DNA from: SZUA-370 sp034003955 | Lineage (GTDB): Bacteria; Spirochaetota; Spirochaetia; Treponematales; UBA12059 | DNA: 64,000 nucleotides | Direction: 5' to 3' | Assembly (NCBI GenBank): GCA_034003955.1 | Contig: JAVEXO010000002.1 | Coordinates: 1-64,000 of the forward strand | Part shown: in pieces, positions 18,262 to 27,437 of the stretch | Layout of the letters: each line of letters opens with the position of its first letter | How positions within the stretch are numbered: the first letter of the stretch is position 1 | Program-made: the position numbers and the translations under genes | The notes under the pieces: generated by a model | Told to the model about the DNA's origin: nothing | The model's input: only the letters and a program-made list of their open reading frames with translations | Databases searched by the model: none

Positions 18262-20673
18262 TTATTTCTGTGCCGATTTCTTAAAGGAAGGCGGGTCTAT
18301 CGACTCAAGGCAGTCTACCAGTTCGTAAATAAGAACAGGTTTGTTTTTTCCTTTTACCCGTATGTTGTCGAGCTCCCTCACTATAAACGTGTCTTTGACC
18401 TGGGCATAGGTGTACTCGCTAATTATTATACTCGTGCCGTATTCCTTGTTTGTAGCCTCGAGCCTTGAACACAGGTTGACGTTATCACCCATAGATGTAT
18501 AGTTCATTCTCTGCTTTGAGCCCATGTTTCCAACAGTCATGATGCCTGTGTTGATGCCTATGCCTATGTGTATGTGCTTGGCTTCCGGCCAGGAATTGTT
18601 AAGCTCATCTAGAACCTTCATCTGCTTGAGCGCGCACTTGCAGGCTAATACAGCATGATTTGCCAATGGTAATGGCGCTCCCCAGAATGCCATCATGGCA
18701 TCACCAATATACTTATCCAGGGTGCCACTATACTCTATGGCGAGATCAGTCATGGCCGTGAAATATATATTGAGATGATTGACCAATTCCTGTGAAGTCA
18801 TATTCTCAGACAGCGTCGTAAAGCCACGAATGTCCGAGAAAAATACCGTTAGTTCCTTGTCGACACCACCTAGTTCGGGAGGGTTGTTTGCAAGTTCATC
18901 GACAACCCTTGGGCTCAGATACTTACCAAAGGTATCTCTAATCTGACGCTTGTCTCGTTCCTCTGTAAAGACTCTATAGACGACAACGGCAATGAACGTA
19001 AATCCTACGGCCATCGCGGGCATTGAAAAATTAACAAGGAATGCCTTGTTGTCAAACACCCAGTTGACTCCAAAGAAGTACGCAATTATTGCTGCAAGTG
19101 TTATGAAGAAACCTAGTATGGCTGGCAATCTTGAGCCAACAAGGGCTATGAGGAGCACGAATACTGCAAGAATTACCATGTCTACCCAGACGGGTGCCTC
19201 GTGGATAAAGTTGTCCATCAGTATTGTGTTGAGAGCGTTTGCATGCATCTCGATACCGTACATCAGACCAAGTGGCGTTGGCTTCTCATCATCGGCTACT
19301 CCAGAGGCAAAGGCTCCGACCATCAGTATCTTGTCTTTGACGGCGAGTGTCCTTCTCCAGCTATCCTGATCAGGCCCCGGGCTCCTGTTGGCATAGGCAG
19401 CAAAGGAACGCACAGGAAAGGTTTGATTGCCATCAGAAGTAGGATTAGACCTGAACCCCATGAAATTCACTATCATCTGAGCCTGTTCGTTAATGGGTAT
19501 CCTGATTTCGGGAATAGCCCTTCTCTTCCCGGCGCTTATGAAATTCCCATCCTTATCATAGGTGTCGGGTTCCATCTGGATCGAGTATGGTACCAATTCA
19601 TCGGTCTCTGGATCTCGTATGCGTGGTGACGAGATGGTGATATCGGTTCCGATGTTAACGCTTATGTCTTCGAGGCTGCAATTAAAATACTTAAGGGCAA
19701 GGGATAGCGTGATGGCGGGAACAAAGTCATCCTTGTATTTCCTGACTATGTAATAGCTATCGTCAGGGACTCCATCCATATCAATATCTTCAACCTTGAG
19801 TGGAGCATCCGCCTTCATTTTTTCTGTGAGCCTATCAAGAGATGCCGCCGTAAGCGGTAGCTCTATATCATGAAAAAGTCCACGATTATCCTGCCAGGCA
19901 AGGCGCTCGAAGATTGATTCGTCTACTGTATCACCTGGCTTGAGTCCATCCAGTCTAAGAATATCGACCAGAATGCTAGAACGGAGTACCAAGGGTTGCC
20001 TTCTGTACACCATGTCGTTATCCGCGATGAAGTTTGCGTGACCATAGCCGGCGGCGGCACGTCCGAATGGCTCTAGTGGAGCCTCAAAGCCATAGAGTTC
20101 TGGTATCTTCTTCCAGTCACCATTGATGGTGCGTATCGTCCCCCACTGCCCATACAGAGCCTTCTGCCTGATGGTCATAGGGTCGTCTTCTTCTGCTAAA
20201 CCAATCGGTTCAAGGAATGTCTCCAAGAAAACATCATCTGCCTCGAGTATTGCCCTTGCAAGCAAGGCATCGTCTGTAGGGTTAACAACTTCCTCTATAA
20301 AATTCACATCAAAGAATATGGAACTCTCCCGGTTTGTCTGATCTTTTATCCGTGAAAACGCGTTTATCAAATCGGCATGCCGTGTTCGTGAAAATGGCCA
20401 GCGACCGTATTCAGCCAGAGTCTTTTGATCTATGCCTAGTATAAGAATGTTATCGGCGATCTTAAGGTTCTGATGCGACAATACGGCACCTTCCTGGATT
20501 GATTTTGATTGTCGTATTGTCTTAAGCCTGAAATGAGTATCGAGAATTGGTCCCTCGACGCCCTGGAGCATCTTTGTAGTAAAGAAAAGCAGGGAAAATA
20601 TGCCAACGATTAACAGGGCGATGATGAATGCAAAGCGTTTTGCCTCAAAGATCTTGTATCGTTTCCGTGGCAT
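18262..20673 (-). CDS. CHASE2-domain adenylate/guanylate cyclase
   Basis: 803-residue membrane sensor. One membrane helix at about residues 12-32 is followed by a large extracytoplasmic CHASE2 domain (contains ILGIDQKTLAEYGRWPFSRTRH), then three close membrane helices (about 495-575) and a class III nucleotide cyclase domain (about 610-790). The cyclase has the metal-binding start VFFSDIRGFTTLSENM and the second Asp in GDAMMAFWG, so it looks active. It would convert an external signal into cyclic nucleotide. The ligand and base specificity cannot be read from the sequence. GGAGG precedes the ATG. Confidence 0.92.
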   Translation of the reverse strand: MPRKRYKIFEAKRFAFIIALLIVGIFSLLFFTTKMLQGVEGPILDTHFRLKTIRQSKSIQEGAVLSHQNLKIADNILILGIDQKTLAEYGRWPFSRTRHADLINAFSRIKDQTNRESSIFFDVNFIEEVVNPTDDALLARAILEADDVFLETFLEPIGLAEEDDPMTIRQKALYGQWGTIRTINGDWKKIPELYGFEAPLEPFGRAAAGYGHANFIADNDMVYRRQPLVLRSSILVDILRLDGLKPGDTVDESIFERLAWQDNRGLFHDIELPLTAASLDRLTEKMKADAPLKVEDIDMDGVPDDSYYIVRKYKDDFVPAITLSLALKYFNCSLEDISVNIGTDITISSPRIRDPETDELVPYSIQMEPDTYDKDGNFISAGKRRAIPEIRIPINEQAQMIVNFMGFRSNPTSDGNQTFPVRSFAAYANRSPGPDQDSWRRTLAVKDKILMVGAFASGVADDEKPTPLGLMYGIEMHANALNTILMDNFIHEAPVWVDMVILAVFVLLIALVGSRLPAILGFFITLAAIIAYFFGVNWVFDNKAFLVNFSMPAMAVGFTFIAVVVYRVFTEERDKRQIRDTFGKYLSPRVVDELANNPPELGGVDKELTVFFSDIRGFTTLSENMTSQELVNHLNIYFTAMTDLAIEYSGTLDKYIGDAMMAFWGAPLPLANHAVLACKCALKQMKVLDELNNSWPEAKHIHIGIGINTGIMTVGNMGSKQRMNYTSMGDNVNLCSRLEATNKEYGTSIIISEYTYAQVKDTFIVRELDNIRVKGKNKPVLIYELVDCLESIDPPSFKKSAQK

Positions 20674-20721
20674 AAAAGCCTCCGATTCTTGGTGGATTCA
20701 AGAGCGTCATAGTCTACAACA

Positions 20722-20770
20722 AAGCCCGGCCTTTTAAGCCGGGCTTGATTAATTCCCTGAGTAGGGAATT
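20722..20770 (-). terminator. two tandem hairpins after the TPR gene
   Basis: Hairpin 1 is AATTCCCT (20751-20758) with AGGGAATT (20763-20770). Hairpin 2 is AAGCCCGGC (20722-20730) with GCCGGGCTT (20738-20746). Read on the - strand they follow the TPR gene; the second is followed by TTTGTTGT. They probably end or attenuate transcription before the cyclase gene. Confidence 0.6.
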
Positions 20771-21490
20771 TTATTGAGCTAAGCCTTGTGACTTAAGGAG
20801 AATTATACGGGTATGGGCTAACTTTGTCCAATCACTTTCTCTGCCAGAGGCAATCAGCCTGGCGTAGGCTTCCATGGCTTTACCGTACTGTTTGCTTGCT
20901 TCATAAATTCTGCCTATTGAAAGCGTAATTCTATCGGCTCCTGGTGCTCCAGGATACTGAGTCTCGGCCTTTAGGAGGTGGGTCAAGGCCGCTTCAGCGT
21001 CGCCTCTGTCTTCTGCAGCCGAGGCGGCATTAGATAAGGCCACGGGGGCAATGTGGGACTTAGGATACGATTCTGCGCTGGCGGCGTATGCTTTTTCTGC
21101 GGCTACAAGGTCATTAGATGCCATGAGTATATCGGCCTTTATGATTGAAGCCTTGGCTGCCGCGTATCTCTTGCCATACTTGGCCATGATGGCATCGGCT
21201 TGCTCAATGAGTCCCTGGCTGGCAGTGGAATCGAATCCTTCATCTGCCGCACCGGCTTCCTGGAAGCTCTTCTCCAGTTCCTCAATTGCTATCGTCGAAT
21301 TCTTTAGAATGCTTGACGATACGACAGTCCAGATGCCAAGGCCAACAACCGTAGCCAAGACTACGGCACCGAAACCTATGAACCATGTACGGTAGCTGTA
21401 CATGAAATTGTTCAATTTTTCGCTAAACTTTACTTCATTCTTAGGGCTAGCCTGTGAACCAGACTTTGCCCCGACTTCCTTAGAACTCAT
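20771..21490 (-). CDS. membrane-anchored TPR protein
   Basis: 239-residue protein. The N-terminal roughly 30 residues are cytoplasmic, then comes one membrane helix (about 35-55). The periplasmic part is Ala-rich helical repeats of TPR type (AAEKAYAASAESYPKSHIAP, then AEAALTHLLKAETQYPGAPG and YGKAMEAYARLIASG). Layout resembles the YfgM/YbgF class of periplasmic TPR proteins that assist secretion or envelope assembly. The exact role is unknown. AAGGAG lies upstream; it starts 7 bases after the sigma54 activator. Confidence 0.72.
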   Translation of the reverse strand: MSSKEVGAKSGSQASPKNEVKFSEKLNNFMYSYRTWFIGFGAVVLATVVGLGIWTVVSSSILKNSTIAIEELEKSFQEAGAADEGFDSTASQGLIEQADAIMAKYGKRYAAAKASIIKADILMASNDLVAAEKAYAASAESYPKSHIAPVALSNAASAAEDRGDAEAALTHLLKAETQYPGAPGADRITLSIGRIYEASKQYGKAMEAYARLIASGRESDWTKLAHTRIILLKSQGLAQ

Positions 21491-21497
21491 ATAATCA

Positions 21498-23012
21498 TTA
21501 CTCCTTAGGGTTAGTTATACCTAATTCTTTTATTAGTCGAGAAAGGTATGTTCTTTGAATGTCTAGTACCTTAGCCGTTTCTGTCTGGTTCCATTGATGT
21601 TCGTCCAGACCACTGGCTATAAAGTGTTTCTTAAAAATCGTAAGCGCGTCTTTAAGGCTCTTGCCCCTATACTCGTCACGCCCTGTGGTGGCAGCATCGC
21701 CTATGAGCAGGTCCCTGGCCGCTATGACTTTTTCCTTGGCTATGACGACGGCTCTTTCTACGGCGTTTTCTAGCTCGCGTACGTTGCCTGGCCAAGAGTA
21801 CGAAAGCATCTGTTCTATGGCCTGATCGGTGAAGCCGCTAAACTGTTTCTTTGTCTCCCTGCTGAATTTCTTCAGGAAGAAATCAGCCAAGGCAGGAATG
21901 TCTTCCTTGCGCTGGCGTAAGGGAGGAACATAGATTGGAAGAACATTGAGTCTATAGTAGAGGTCGCTACGGAACTCACCACGTTTAACCTGTCCGTCGA
22001 TATCACGGTTTGTAGCAGCGACTATACGCACATCGACGGTGACAGTTTCACTCGATCCTACACGCTCAAAGGTCTTCTGCTGCAGCACACGCAAAAGTTT
22101 AGCCTGCAGTTTAAGGGGCATGTCTCCTATCTCATCCAGGAAGATAGTACCGCCATCGGCTAGTTCGAAACGCCCTCGCCTATTCTGCACGGCATCGGTG
22201 AAGGCACCCTTGACGTGGCCGAACAACTCGCTTTCAAGGAGCCCTTCAGGCAAAGCAGCGCAATTGACCCTTACAAATGCTCCATTTTTCCTGTTTGACT
22301 GTAGATGTACCTGTTCTGCTATCAGTTCTTTGCCAACGCCTGATTCTCCGAGGATGAGCACAGATGAATCTGTCTTGGCTACGCGTTCAATGAGATCAAG
22401 CTTTTCTACTATGACAGGACTCTTGGCTATTAGAACATGGTAACCCTTGTCGGTTGATATCTGGTCGCGAAGATAACCAATCTCGTCGCGTGCCTTCTCT
22501 AGATATTTTGCGTTCTCTATGGCTATTGCCGCCTGAACGGCAAATATTTCAAGCCACTGAAGATCGACTTGGGTAAAGTATTTTTTGTCTTTCTTGTTTA
22601 TTATCTCGAAGAGGCCTACACACTTGTCACGTACAATCATGGGCACGGCAAGTATGCTATACGTAGGAAAATCAAGTGATTTAGAAATATCACCATAGAA
22701 ACGAGAGTCTGTTTCTACGTCGTTGACTATGAGCGACTGACCATGCTCCGCTACCCAACCTGCTATGCCCTCGCCAGGGTTAAGGCTGAATTTCTTGATA
22801 TCGCGGCCTTTTGGGCCAAGCGCTATCTCAAAGTACAGCTTGCCGTCCTCCTCGTTTTTAAGGATCAACGAAGAGGCTTCCCCGGCGGTAAGACGCGTTG
22901 CAGACTCAAGTATCTGAGTCAACAACGCGGTTGCGTTACCATAGTTGGAATTGATAAGCGTATTGATCTCGATCAGCGTTTCGAACTTCTCGGGATCTAT
23001 ACGTTCAAACAT
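21498..23012 (-). CDS. GAF-domain sigma54-dependent activator
   Basis: 504-residue transcription activator. An N-terminal GAF sensor (about 20-170) is followed by an AAA+ domain (about 195-420) with Walker A GESGVGKE and Walker B GGTIFLDEIG, and a C-terminal Fis-type helix-turn-helix (NQTETAKVLDIQRTYLSRLI). The sigma54-contact loop reads GAFTDA rather than GAFTGA, a natural variant seen in some members. It would drive sigma54 promoters in response to a small ligand or redox state sensed by GAF. Starts 2 bases after cmk-rpsA without a clear ribosome site, so translation may be coupled. Confidence 0.9.
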   Translation of the reverse strand: MFERIDPEKFETLIEINTLINSNYGNATALLTQILESATRLTAGEASSLILKNEEDGKLYFEIALGPKGRDIKKFSLNPGEGIAGWVAEHGQSLIVNDVETDSRFYGDISKSLDFPTYSILAVPMIVRDKCVGLFEIINKKDKKYFTQVDLQWLEIFAVQAAIAIENAKYLEKARDEIGYLRDQISTDKGYHVLIAKSPVIVEKLDLIERVAKTDSSVLILGESGVGKELIAEQVHLQSNRKNGAFVRVNCAALPEGLLESELFGHVKGAFTDAVQNRRGRFELADGGTIFLDEIGDMPLKLQAKLLRVLQQKTFERVGSSETVTVDVRIVAATNRDIDGQVKRGEFRSDLYYRLNVLPIYVPPLRQRKEDIPALADFFLKKFSRETKKQFSGFTDQAIEQMLSYSWPGNVRELENAVERAVVIAKEKVIAARDLLIGDAATTGRDEYRGKSLKDALTIFKKHFIASGLDEHQWNQTETAKVLDIQRTYLSRLIKELGITNPKE

Positions 23013-23013
23013 A

Positions 23014-25383
23014 TTAAGAGTTCTTGCTGGAGCTGTCCTTCTTCTCCTTGAGCAGATCGCCGAGGGTAAAGCCCTCGCTCGAGGAGCCCTCGTCCATGAA
23101 GCGGGACATCTCGGCCTGCTGCTGTTTGCGCTCTAAGTCTCGCACCGACAGAGAGAGCTTCTGACGCTCTGGGCTGAGTTCTGTTATGACCACCTTTATG
23201 GCTGATCCTACTTCGTACTTCTTGACGGCTGCTTCAAAATCCTCGTCACGATTGGCACTCAAGTTAGACTTGTTTACCAAGCCTTCTATATCACCTGGGA
23301 CCTTGACGAATACACCGAAGTCGGTGATGGAAGATACCGTTCCTTCAAGAACTGAACCTACTCGGTAGGTGCCAGAGAAGGCCTGCCAAGGATCATCGGA
23401 GAGTCTGCGAACCGAAAGCCTGATGCTACGGTCATCCGGCTGATTCTCTATGACCATGACCTCGATATCCTCACCTACCTGGATCTCTGAACCTGCGTTG
23501 CGAACCTTCTTTGTCCAGGAAAGCTCCTCTGCGGGCAGGAACCCGTCGATGCCATCCTCCAGTTCTACAAAGGCTCCGGAGGCGGTAATCTTAACGACCT
23601 TCTTGGTAAGCTTCATGCCGACAGGATAACGGTCATCTATGGTTGTCCATGGATTCTCGTGTACCTGGCGCAGCCCAAGAGAGACCTTCTGCTGGTCTAG
23701 ATCATAGCCGAGTATCATGCACTCAACTTTGTCGCCAACCTTGAGCATTTCATCGGGACGCTTGACGCGTTTTACCCAGGAAAACTCTGAGATGTGTGCA
23801 AGACCTTCTATACCGTCTTCCAGTTCTATGAAGGCGCCATAATCGGTGAGTTTCGTAACCGTTCCGTTGACGACGGCATCAAGATGGTATCGTTCCTCGA
23901 ACGTCTCCCATGGATCCTGGGAAAAGTGCTTTAGGGACAGATTGATGCGCCCTTCAGCGGGGTCGATCTTGATGACCTTAAGCTCTATTTCCTGGCTCTT
24001 CTTAACAAAGTCCTTGGGTTTGGTAACGTGGCCCCAACTCATATCGTTGATATGAAGCAGCCCGTCGAATCCACCCAAGTCAATAAAGGCACCGAAGCTT
24101 GTAAAGCTTTTTACAGCACCCTTTACTATATCGCCAATCTGAACGGTGGAGAAAAATGCGTCCCTGCGGACCTTTATCTCCTCATCTAGATATTCTCGTC
24201 GGTTGACGACGATATTGACACGTTTTTCCGAATACAGTCGCTCTATGTAGAATTTTGACTGTACCTTTATGAGGTAGTCGCCCTTTTCTACACGCTGAAC
24301 GTCGGCCTTTGAAACCGGCAGGAAGGCTCGCAAGCCATATCCGAGGCTAACCTCGAAACCACCCTTGATTTCCTTCTCTATAACGCCCTCAACCGTCTCA
24401 TGATTCTTGTGGGCATTCTGCACGTTTCGCCAGTGCACCTTCTCGTCTGCCTTAGACTTTGAAACATACGTTTCCCCTGATCTTGTCTCCTTCTTCATGA
24501 GGACGACAGTCACGGTGTCTCCGACTTTCGGCGGTTCTGAGAATTCGGTGAGCGGAATCTTTCCTTCGCTCTTGGCGCCGACGTCTACGAATACGCAATC
24601 GCTGGCGACCTGTACCACCTGTCCCTCGACGAGGTCGCCCTCTTCTAGGTGGTTCATGGTTTTTAGATACTGTTCCTGTAACTGTGTCTGGATGCTGTCG
24701 TCGGAGGGAGCGACCGCGCCCATTTCCACTTCCTTGGCCATAAGGTTCCCTTGCTGTTGAATTTTCGCATTTACAATGTCATAAACTTGATCTATGGTCA
24801 AGTATGATGTATCTAAATAGTAGGCTTTGCTCGATTTTTTAAGACTACCCTCAACTTTATTCTTATCTATCTCATCCCGCATCTCTATGTTACGCCTTAT
24901 TTCATCGAGACTTAAACCATTGGCAGACTGCTCAAATCGTCTTTGGGCACGTGCCTCAACACTGGCATCTATATAGATCTGAACATCGGCATCCGGAAAT
25001 ACAACGGTGCAAATGTCACGGCCTTCTACCACCGCGTCCATCCCTACACTCATGTTCCTGACTATGCGATTTACTATGTGCCGTACCGGCACTATGGCAG
25101 AAACCTGTGCCACATTGGCGTCTACCGAGGGACTCCGGAGCTGGGCTTCCAGTCTCTCGTCGCCCAGTGTCAATTGCCAACCATCGTACACGAGCCGAGC
25201 CTTGGCGGCAAATGCCTCTATGGCTGCCGTATCCTGCAGGTCGATGCCTGCCTCTATGGCACCATAGGTGATGGCCCTGTACAGACTACCCGAATTGATG
25301 TAGGTAAACCCATTCTTCTCTGCCACCATCCTGGCTATAGTGCTCTTACCCGTGCCTGCTGGACCATCCATTGCCACTATCAA
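23014..25383 (-). CDS. fused cytidylate kinase / ribosomal protein S1
   Basis: 789-residue fusion of two essential functions. Residues about 1-215 are CMP kinase (P-loop GPAGTGKS at 7-14, then EGRDICTVVFPDADVQIYID). Residues about 245-770 are six S1 RNA-binding repeats (for example GAFIDLGGFDGLLHINDMSW and GAFIELEDGIEGLAHISEF), as in ribosomal protein S1. cmk and rpsA are neighbours in many bacteria; a single reading frame is known from Treponema and relatives. The TTG start at 25383 directly follows the upstream stop codon and has GGAGG 7 bases before it. The frame is continuous with no internal stop, so it is not an assembly error. Confidence 0.95.
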   Translation of the reverse strand: MIVAMDGPAGTGKSTIARMVAEKNGFTYINSGSLYRAITYGAIEAGIDLQDTAAIEAFAAKARLVYDGWQLTLGDERLEAQLRSPSVDANVAQVSAIVPVRHIVNRIVRNMSVGMDAVVEGRDICTVVFPDADVQIYIDASVEARAQRRFEQSANGLSLDEIRRNIEMRDEIDKNKVEGSLKKSSKAYYLDTSYLTIDQVYDIVNAKIQQQGNLMAKEVEMGAVAPSDDSIQTQLQEQYLKTMNHLEEGDLVEGQVVQVASDCVFVDVGAKSEGKIPLTEFSEPPKVGDTVTVVLMKKETRSGETYVSKSKADEKVHWRNVQNAHKNHETVEGVIEKEIKGGFEVSLGYGLRAFLPVSKADVQRVEKGDYLIKVQSKFYIERLYSEKRVNIVVNRREYLDEEIKVRRDAFFSTVQIGDIVKGAVKSFTSFGAFIDLGGFDGLLHINDMSWGHVTKPKDFVKKSQEIELKVIKIDPAEGRINLSLKHFSQDPWETFEERYHLDAVVNGTVTKLTDYGAFIELEDGIEGLAHISEFSWVKRVKRPDEMLKVGDKVECMILGYDLDQQKVSLGLRQVHENPWTTIDDRYPVGMKLTKKVVKITASGAFVELEDGIDGFLPAEELSWTKKVRNAGSEIQVGEDIEVMVIENQPDDRSIRLSVRRLSDDPWQAFSGTYRVGSVLEGTVSSITDFGVFVKVPGDIEGLVNKSNLSANRDEDFEAAVKKYEVGSAIKVVITELSPERQKLSLSVRDLERKQQQAEMSRFMDEGSSSEGFTLGDLLKEKKDSSSKNS

Positions 25384-26124
25384 TCAATAACCTCCATAAC
25401 CAAGCGATTTAATTTCTAGAGGAGTCAGAGAACGGTATCGACCCTCGCTCAAGTTGCCGAGTCTAAGCGTGCCTATGGCGACACGCCTGAGGATGACGGC
25501 CTCCAGACCAAAGATGCCAAGAGCCCTACGAATCTCACGGTTCTTGCCCTCTACGAGTCGTATGGTGCAGCTGCGTTCACCGGTGATGACTGCGCTTTCC
25601 GCCTTGAGCATCTCGCCATCGTCAAGGAAACCCTTCTCGAATCGAGGGCTGAATTCATTTGGAATTCGACGATCTGCCTCTACTTCATACTCCTTGAGCA
25701 GGCGTGATGAGGGATGGCCTATCTTAGAAGCGAACATGCCGTCGTTTGTAAAAAGGATTAGACCGCAGGAGTCCAGGTCGAGTCGACCAACGTTGTAGAC
25801 GCGTTCCTCTATCTGTGGCTTGAAGAGTGATGAAGCCAGGGGTCGCCCAAAATCATCACGCATGGCACAGATGTAACCAGAAGGTTTGTTGAGGGCAAGA
25901 TAGTGCTTTGTTGCTTCGGCGATGACGGGTTTTCCATCCACCGACAAGCTGTCTTCGGGTCTTGCCCTGGCCCCAAGCTCCGTAACAACGGCGCCATTGA
26001 GCCTCACCCTGCCTGCCTGGATTATGCCTTCGGCCGCACGTCTGGAGGCGATGCCTGCTCGGGCGATAAGCACTTGAATCCTGACACCCTTGTCATCGTC
26101 TGTGCCGTGCTCGCCGTCACTCAT
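25384..26124 (-). CDS. RsuA/RluB-family pseudouridine synthase
   Basis: 246-residue rRNA pseudouridine synthase. The N-terminal S4 RNA-binding domain is at about 12-60 (VLIARAGIASRRAAEGIIQA). The catalytic domain carries GRLDLDSCGLILFTNDG with the catalytic Asp. It ends with EGKNREIRRALGIFGLEAVILRR. It is most like RluB, which modifies 23S rRNA, but RsuA-type target choice cannot be excluded. ATGA overlap with scpB upstream and direct contact with cmk-rpsA downstream. Confidence 0.92.
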   Translation of the reverse strand: MSDGEHGTDDDKGVRIQVLIARAGIASRRAAEGIIQAGRVRLNGAVVTELGARARPEDSLSVDGKPVIAEATKHYLALNKPSGYICAMRDDFGRPLASSLFKPQIEERVYNVGRLDLDSCGLILFTNDGMFASKIGHPSSRLLKEYEVEADRRIPNEFSPRFEKGFLDDGEMLKAESAVITGERSCTIRLVEGKNREIRRALGIFGLEAVILRRVAIGTLRLGNLSEGRYRSLTPLEIKSLGYGGY

Positions 26125-26672
26125 TCGGAATCCTCTAGTTCGAATCTATCCCTGTCTAGTTCATCTAACTTAGGGAGATCGGCTATGCTACCAAGTCTGA
26201 AGAATTTAAGGAAATCCTTAGTCGTACCATACTGGGTAGGCTTGCCAGGAGCATCCTTCTTGCCGACTTCCTTTATAAATTCCTTTTCAAGGAGGAAGCG
26301 GATCATGGTATCGGCGGCTACACCACGGATGGCTTCTACCTCTGAGCGGGTGACTGGTTGGGAGTACGCTATTATTGAAAGTGTCTCAAGAGCCGCCCGG
26401 GAAAGTTTTTGTTCATTTTTCTTGCCATAGCGATCCTTAAGAGCATCCCAAAACTCCTTCTTGGGAGCGATCATCCAGCCACCACCCATCTCGGTGAGTT
26501 CAAGACCGTGGGCCGGAGCCGCCAGCGTCTCCTTGAGCTGCTCTAGTGCAGCCCCTACAAGCTCTTTTCCCAGACCACTGACGCGCGCAAGCGCGGCGTT
26601 ATCCATTGGCTCCGATTCAAGAAAGAGTATCGTCTCTAAGATAGCAGCCTCACGCTCAAGATTCAGGTCCAT
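26121..26672 (-). CDS. scpB: segregation and condensation protein B
   Basis: 183-residue ScpB, a winged-helix kleisin partner of SMC used in chromosome compaction. LEREAAILETILFLESEPMD is the typical start, and LSIIAYSQPVTRSEVEAIRGV is the family's most conserved stretch. The ATG at 26672 has GGAGAG 6-7 bases upstream and is preferred over earlier in-frame starts that run back into scpA. It overlaps scpA by 17 bases. Confidence 0.93.
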   Translation of the reverse strand: MDLNLEREAAILETILFLESEPMDNAALARVSGLGKELVGAALEQLKETLAAPAHGLELTEMGGGWMIAPKKEFWDALKDRYGKKNEQKLSRAALETLSIIAYSQPVTRSEVEAIRGVAADTMIRFLLEKEFIKEVGKKDAPGKPTQYGTTKDFLKFFRLGSIADLPKLDELDRDRFELEDSE

Positions 26673-27423
26673 CTTCTCTCCGCTTCTCATGAGCTCGTAT
26701 CTGTATGTCGCCAAACAGACGATGTTGGTGTATCGATATGACGCGGTACTTGACCGCCTCGAGCAAGGCAAGGAAGGCACAGACTATGTCGAGGGTTGAG
26801 CCTGGCCGTGTGATCAGATCATGAAACGCAAAGGATTCCCTTGTCTCCAGGAACTCGTGGATGAGGGCAGTCTTCTCGTTGATGGATACTTCTTCATACA
26901 TGTCGATGATGCGTTCACTTGACATGCCACCCATCAGGCCAGAAAACGACTTTAGAAGATCCCATACGTCTATCTTATCCCACAGTCCCTCGTCGCCGAA
27001 TGGTAAGGCGCGTTGCATCTTTGTACGCTCTATCGTCCATTCTACCTCAAGCTCCTTACGCTCCATCAATTCTGATAGCTTCTTGTATTTCTGGTATTCT
27101 ATGAGCTTCTCAACAAGATCACGGCGTGGATCCTCTATCTCAGACATGTCTATCTCAATGGGGAGGAGCATCCTGCTCTTTATGTAGAGAAGCGTAGCCG
27201 CAAGGGTGTAGAATTCCGACAAGTCGTCCAGGCTCACACCGTCAGTAGCGGCTATTGCGACCAGGAATTGTTCTGTAATTGAAGCTATGGGAATATCATA
27301 GACACTTACTTCGTTCTTCTTTATGAGGAAAAGGAGTAGGTCCAATGGTCCTTCAAACTCATCGAGACGGTAACTACGACCCGTATACCCCGACTCGAGT
27401 GGTAAATATGTAGATTCTTCCAT
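26656..27423 (-). CDS. scpA: segregation and condensation protein A
   Basis: 255-residue kleisin that bridges the SMC heads with ScpB. The N-terminal domain has the signature FEGPLDLLLFLIKKNEVSVYDIPI (about 24-47), followed by the LYIKSRMLLP segment. The C-terminal winged helix includes IVCAFLALLEAVKYRVISIH. Length is normal. It sits 14 bases after folK and overlaps scpB. Confidence 0.94.
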   Translation of the reverse strand: MEESTYLPLESGYTGRSYRLDEFEGPLDLLLFLIKKNEVSVYDIPIASITEQFLVAIAATDGVSLDDLSEFYTLAATLLYIKSRMLLPIEIDMSEIEDPRRDLVEKLIEYQKYKKLSELMERKELEVEWTIERTKMQRALPFGDEGLWDKIDVWDLLKSFSGLMGGMSSERIIDMYEEVSINEKTALIHEFLETRESFAFHDLITRPGSTLDIVCAFLALLEAVKYRVISIHQHRLFGDIQIRAHEKRREDGPES

Positions 27424-27437
27424 GTATCGTTAGCTCA

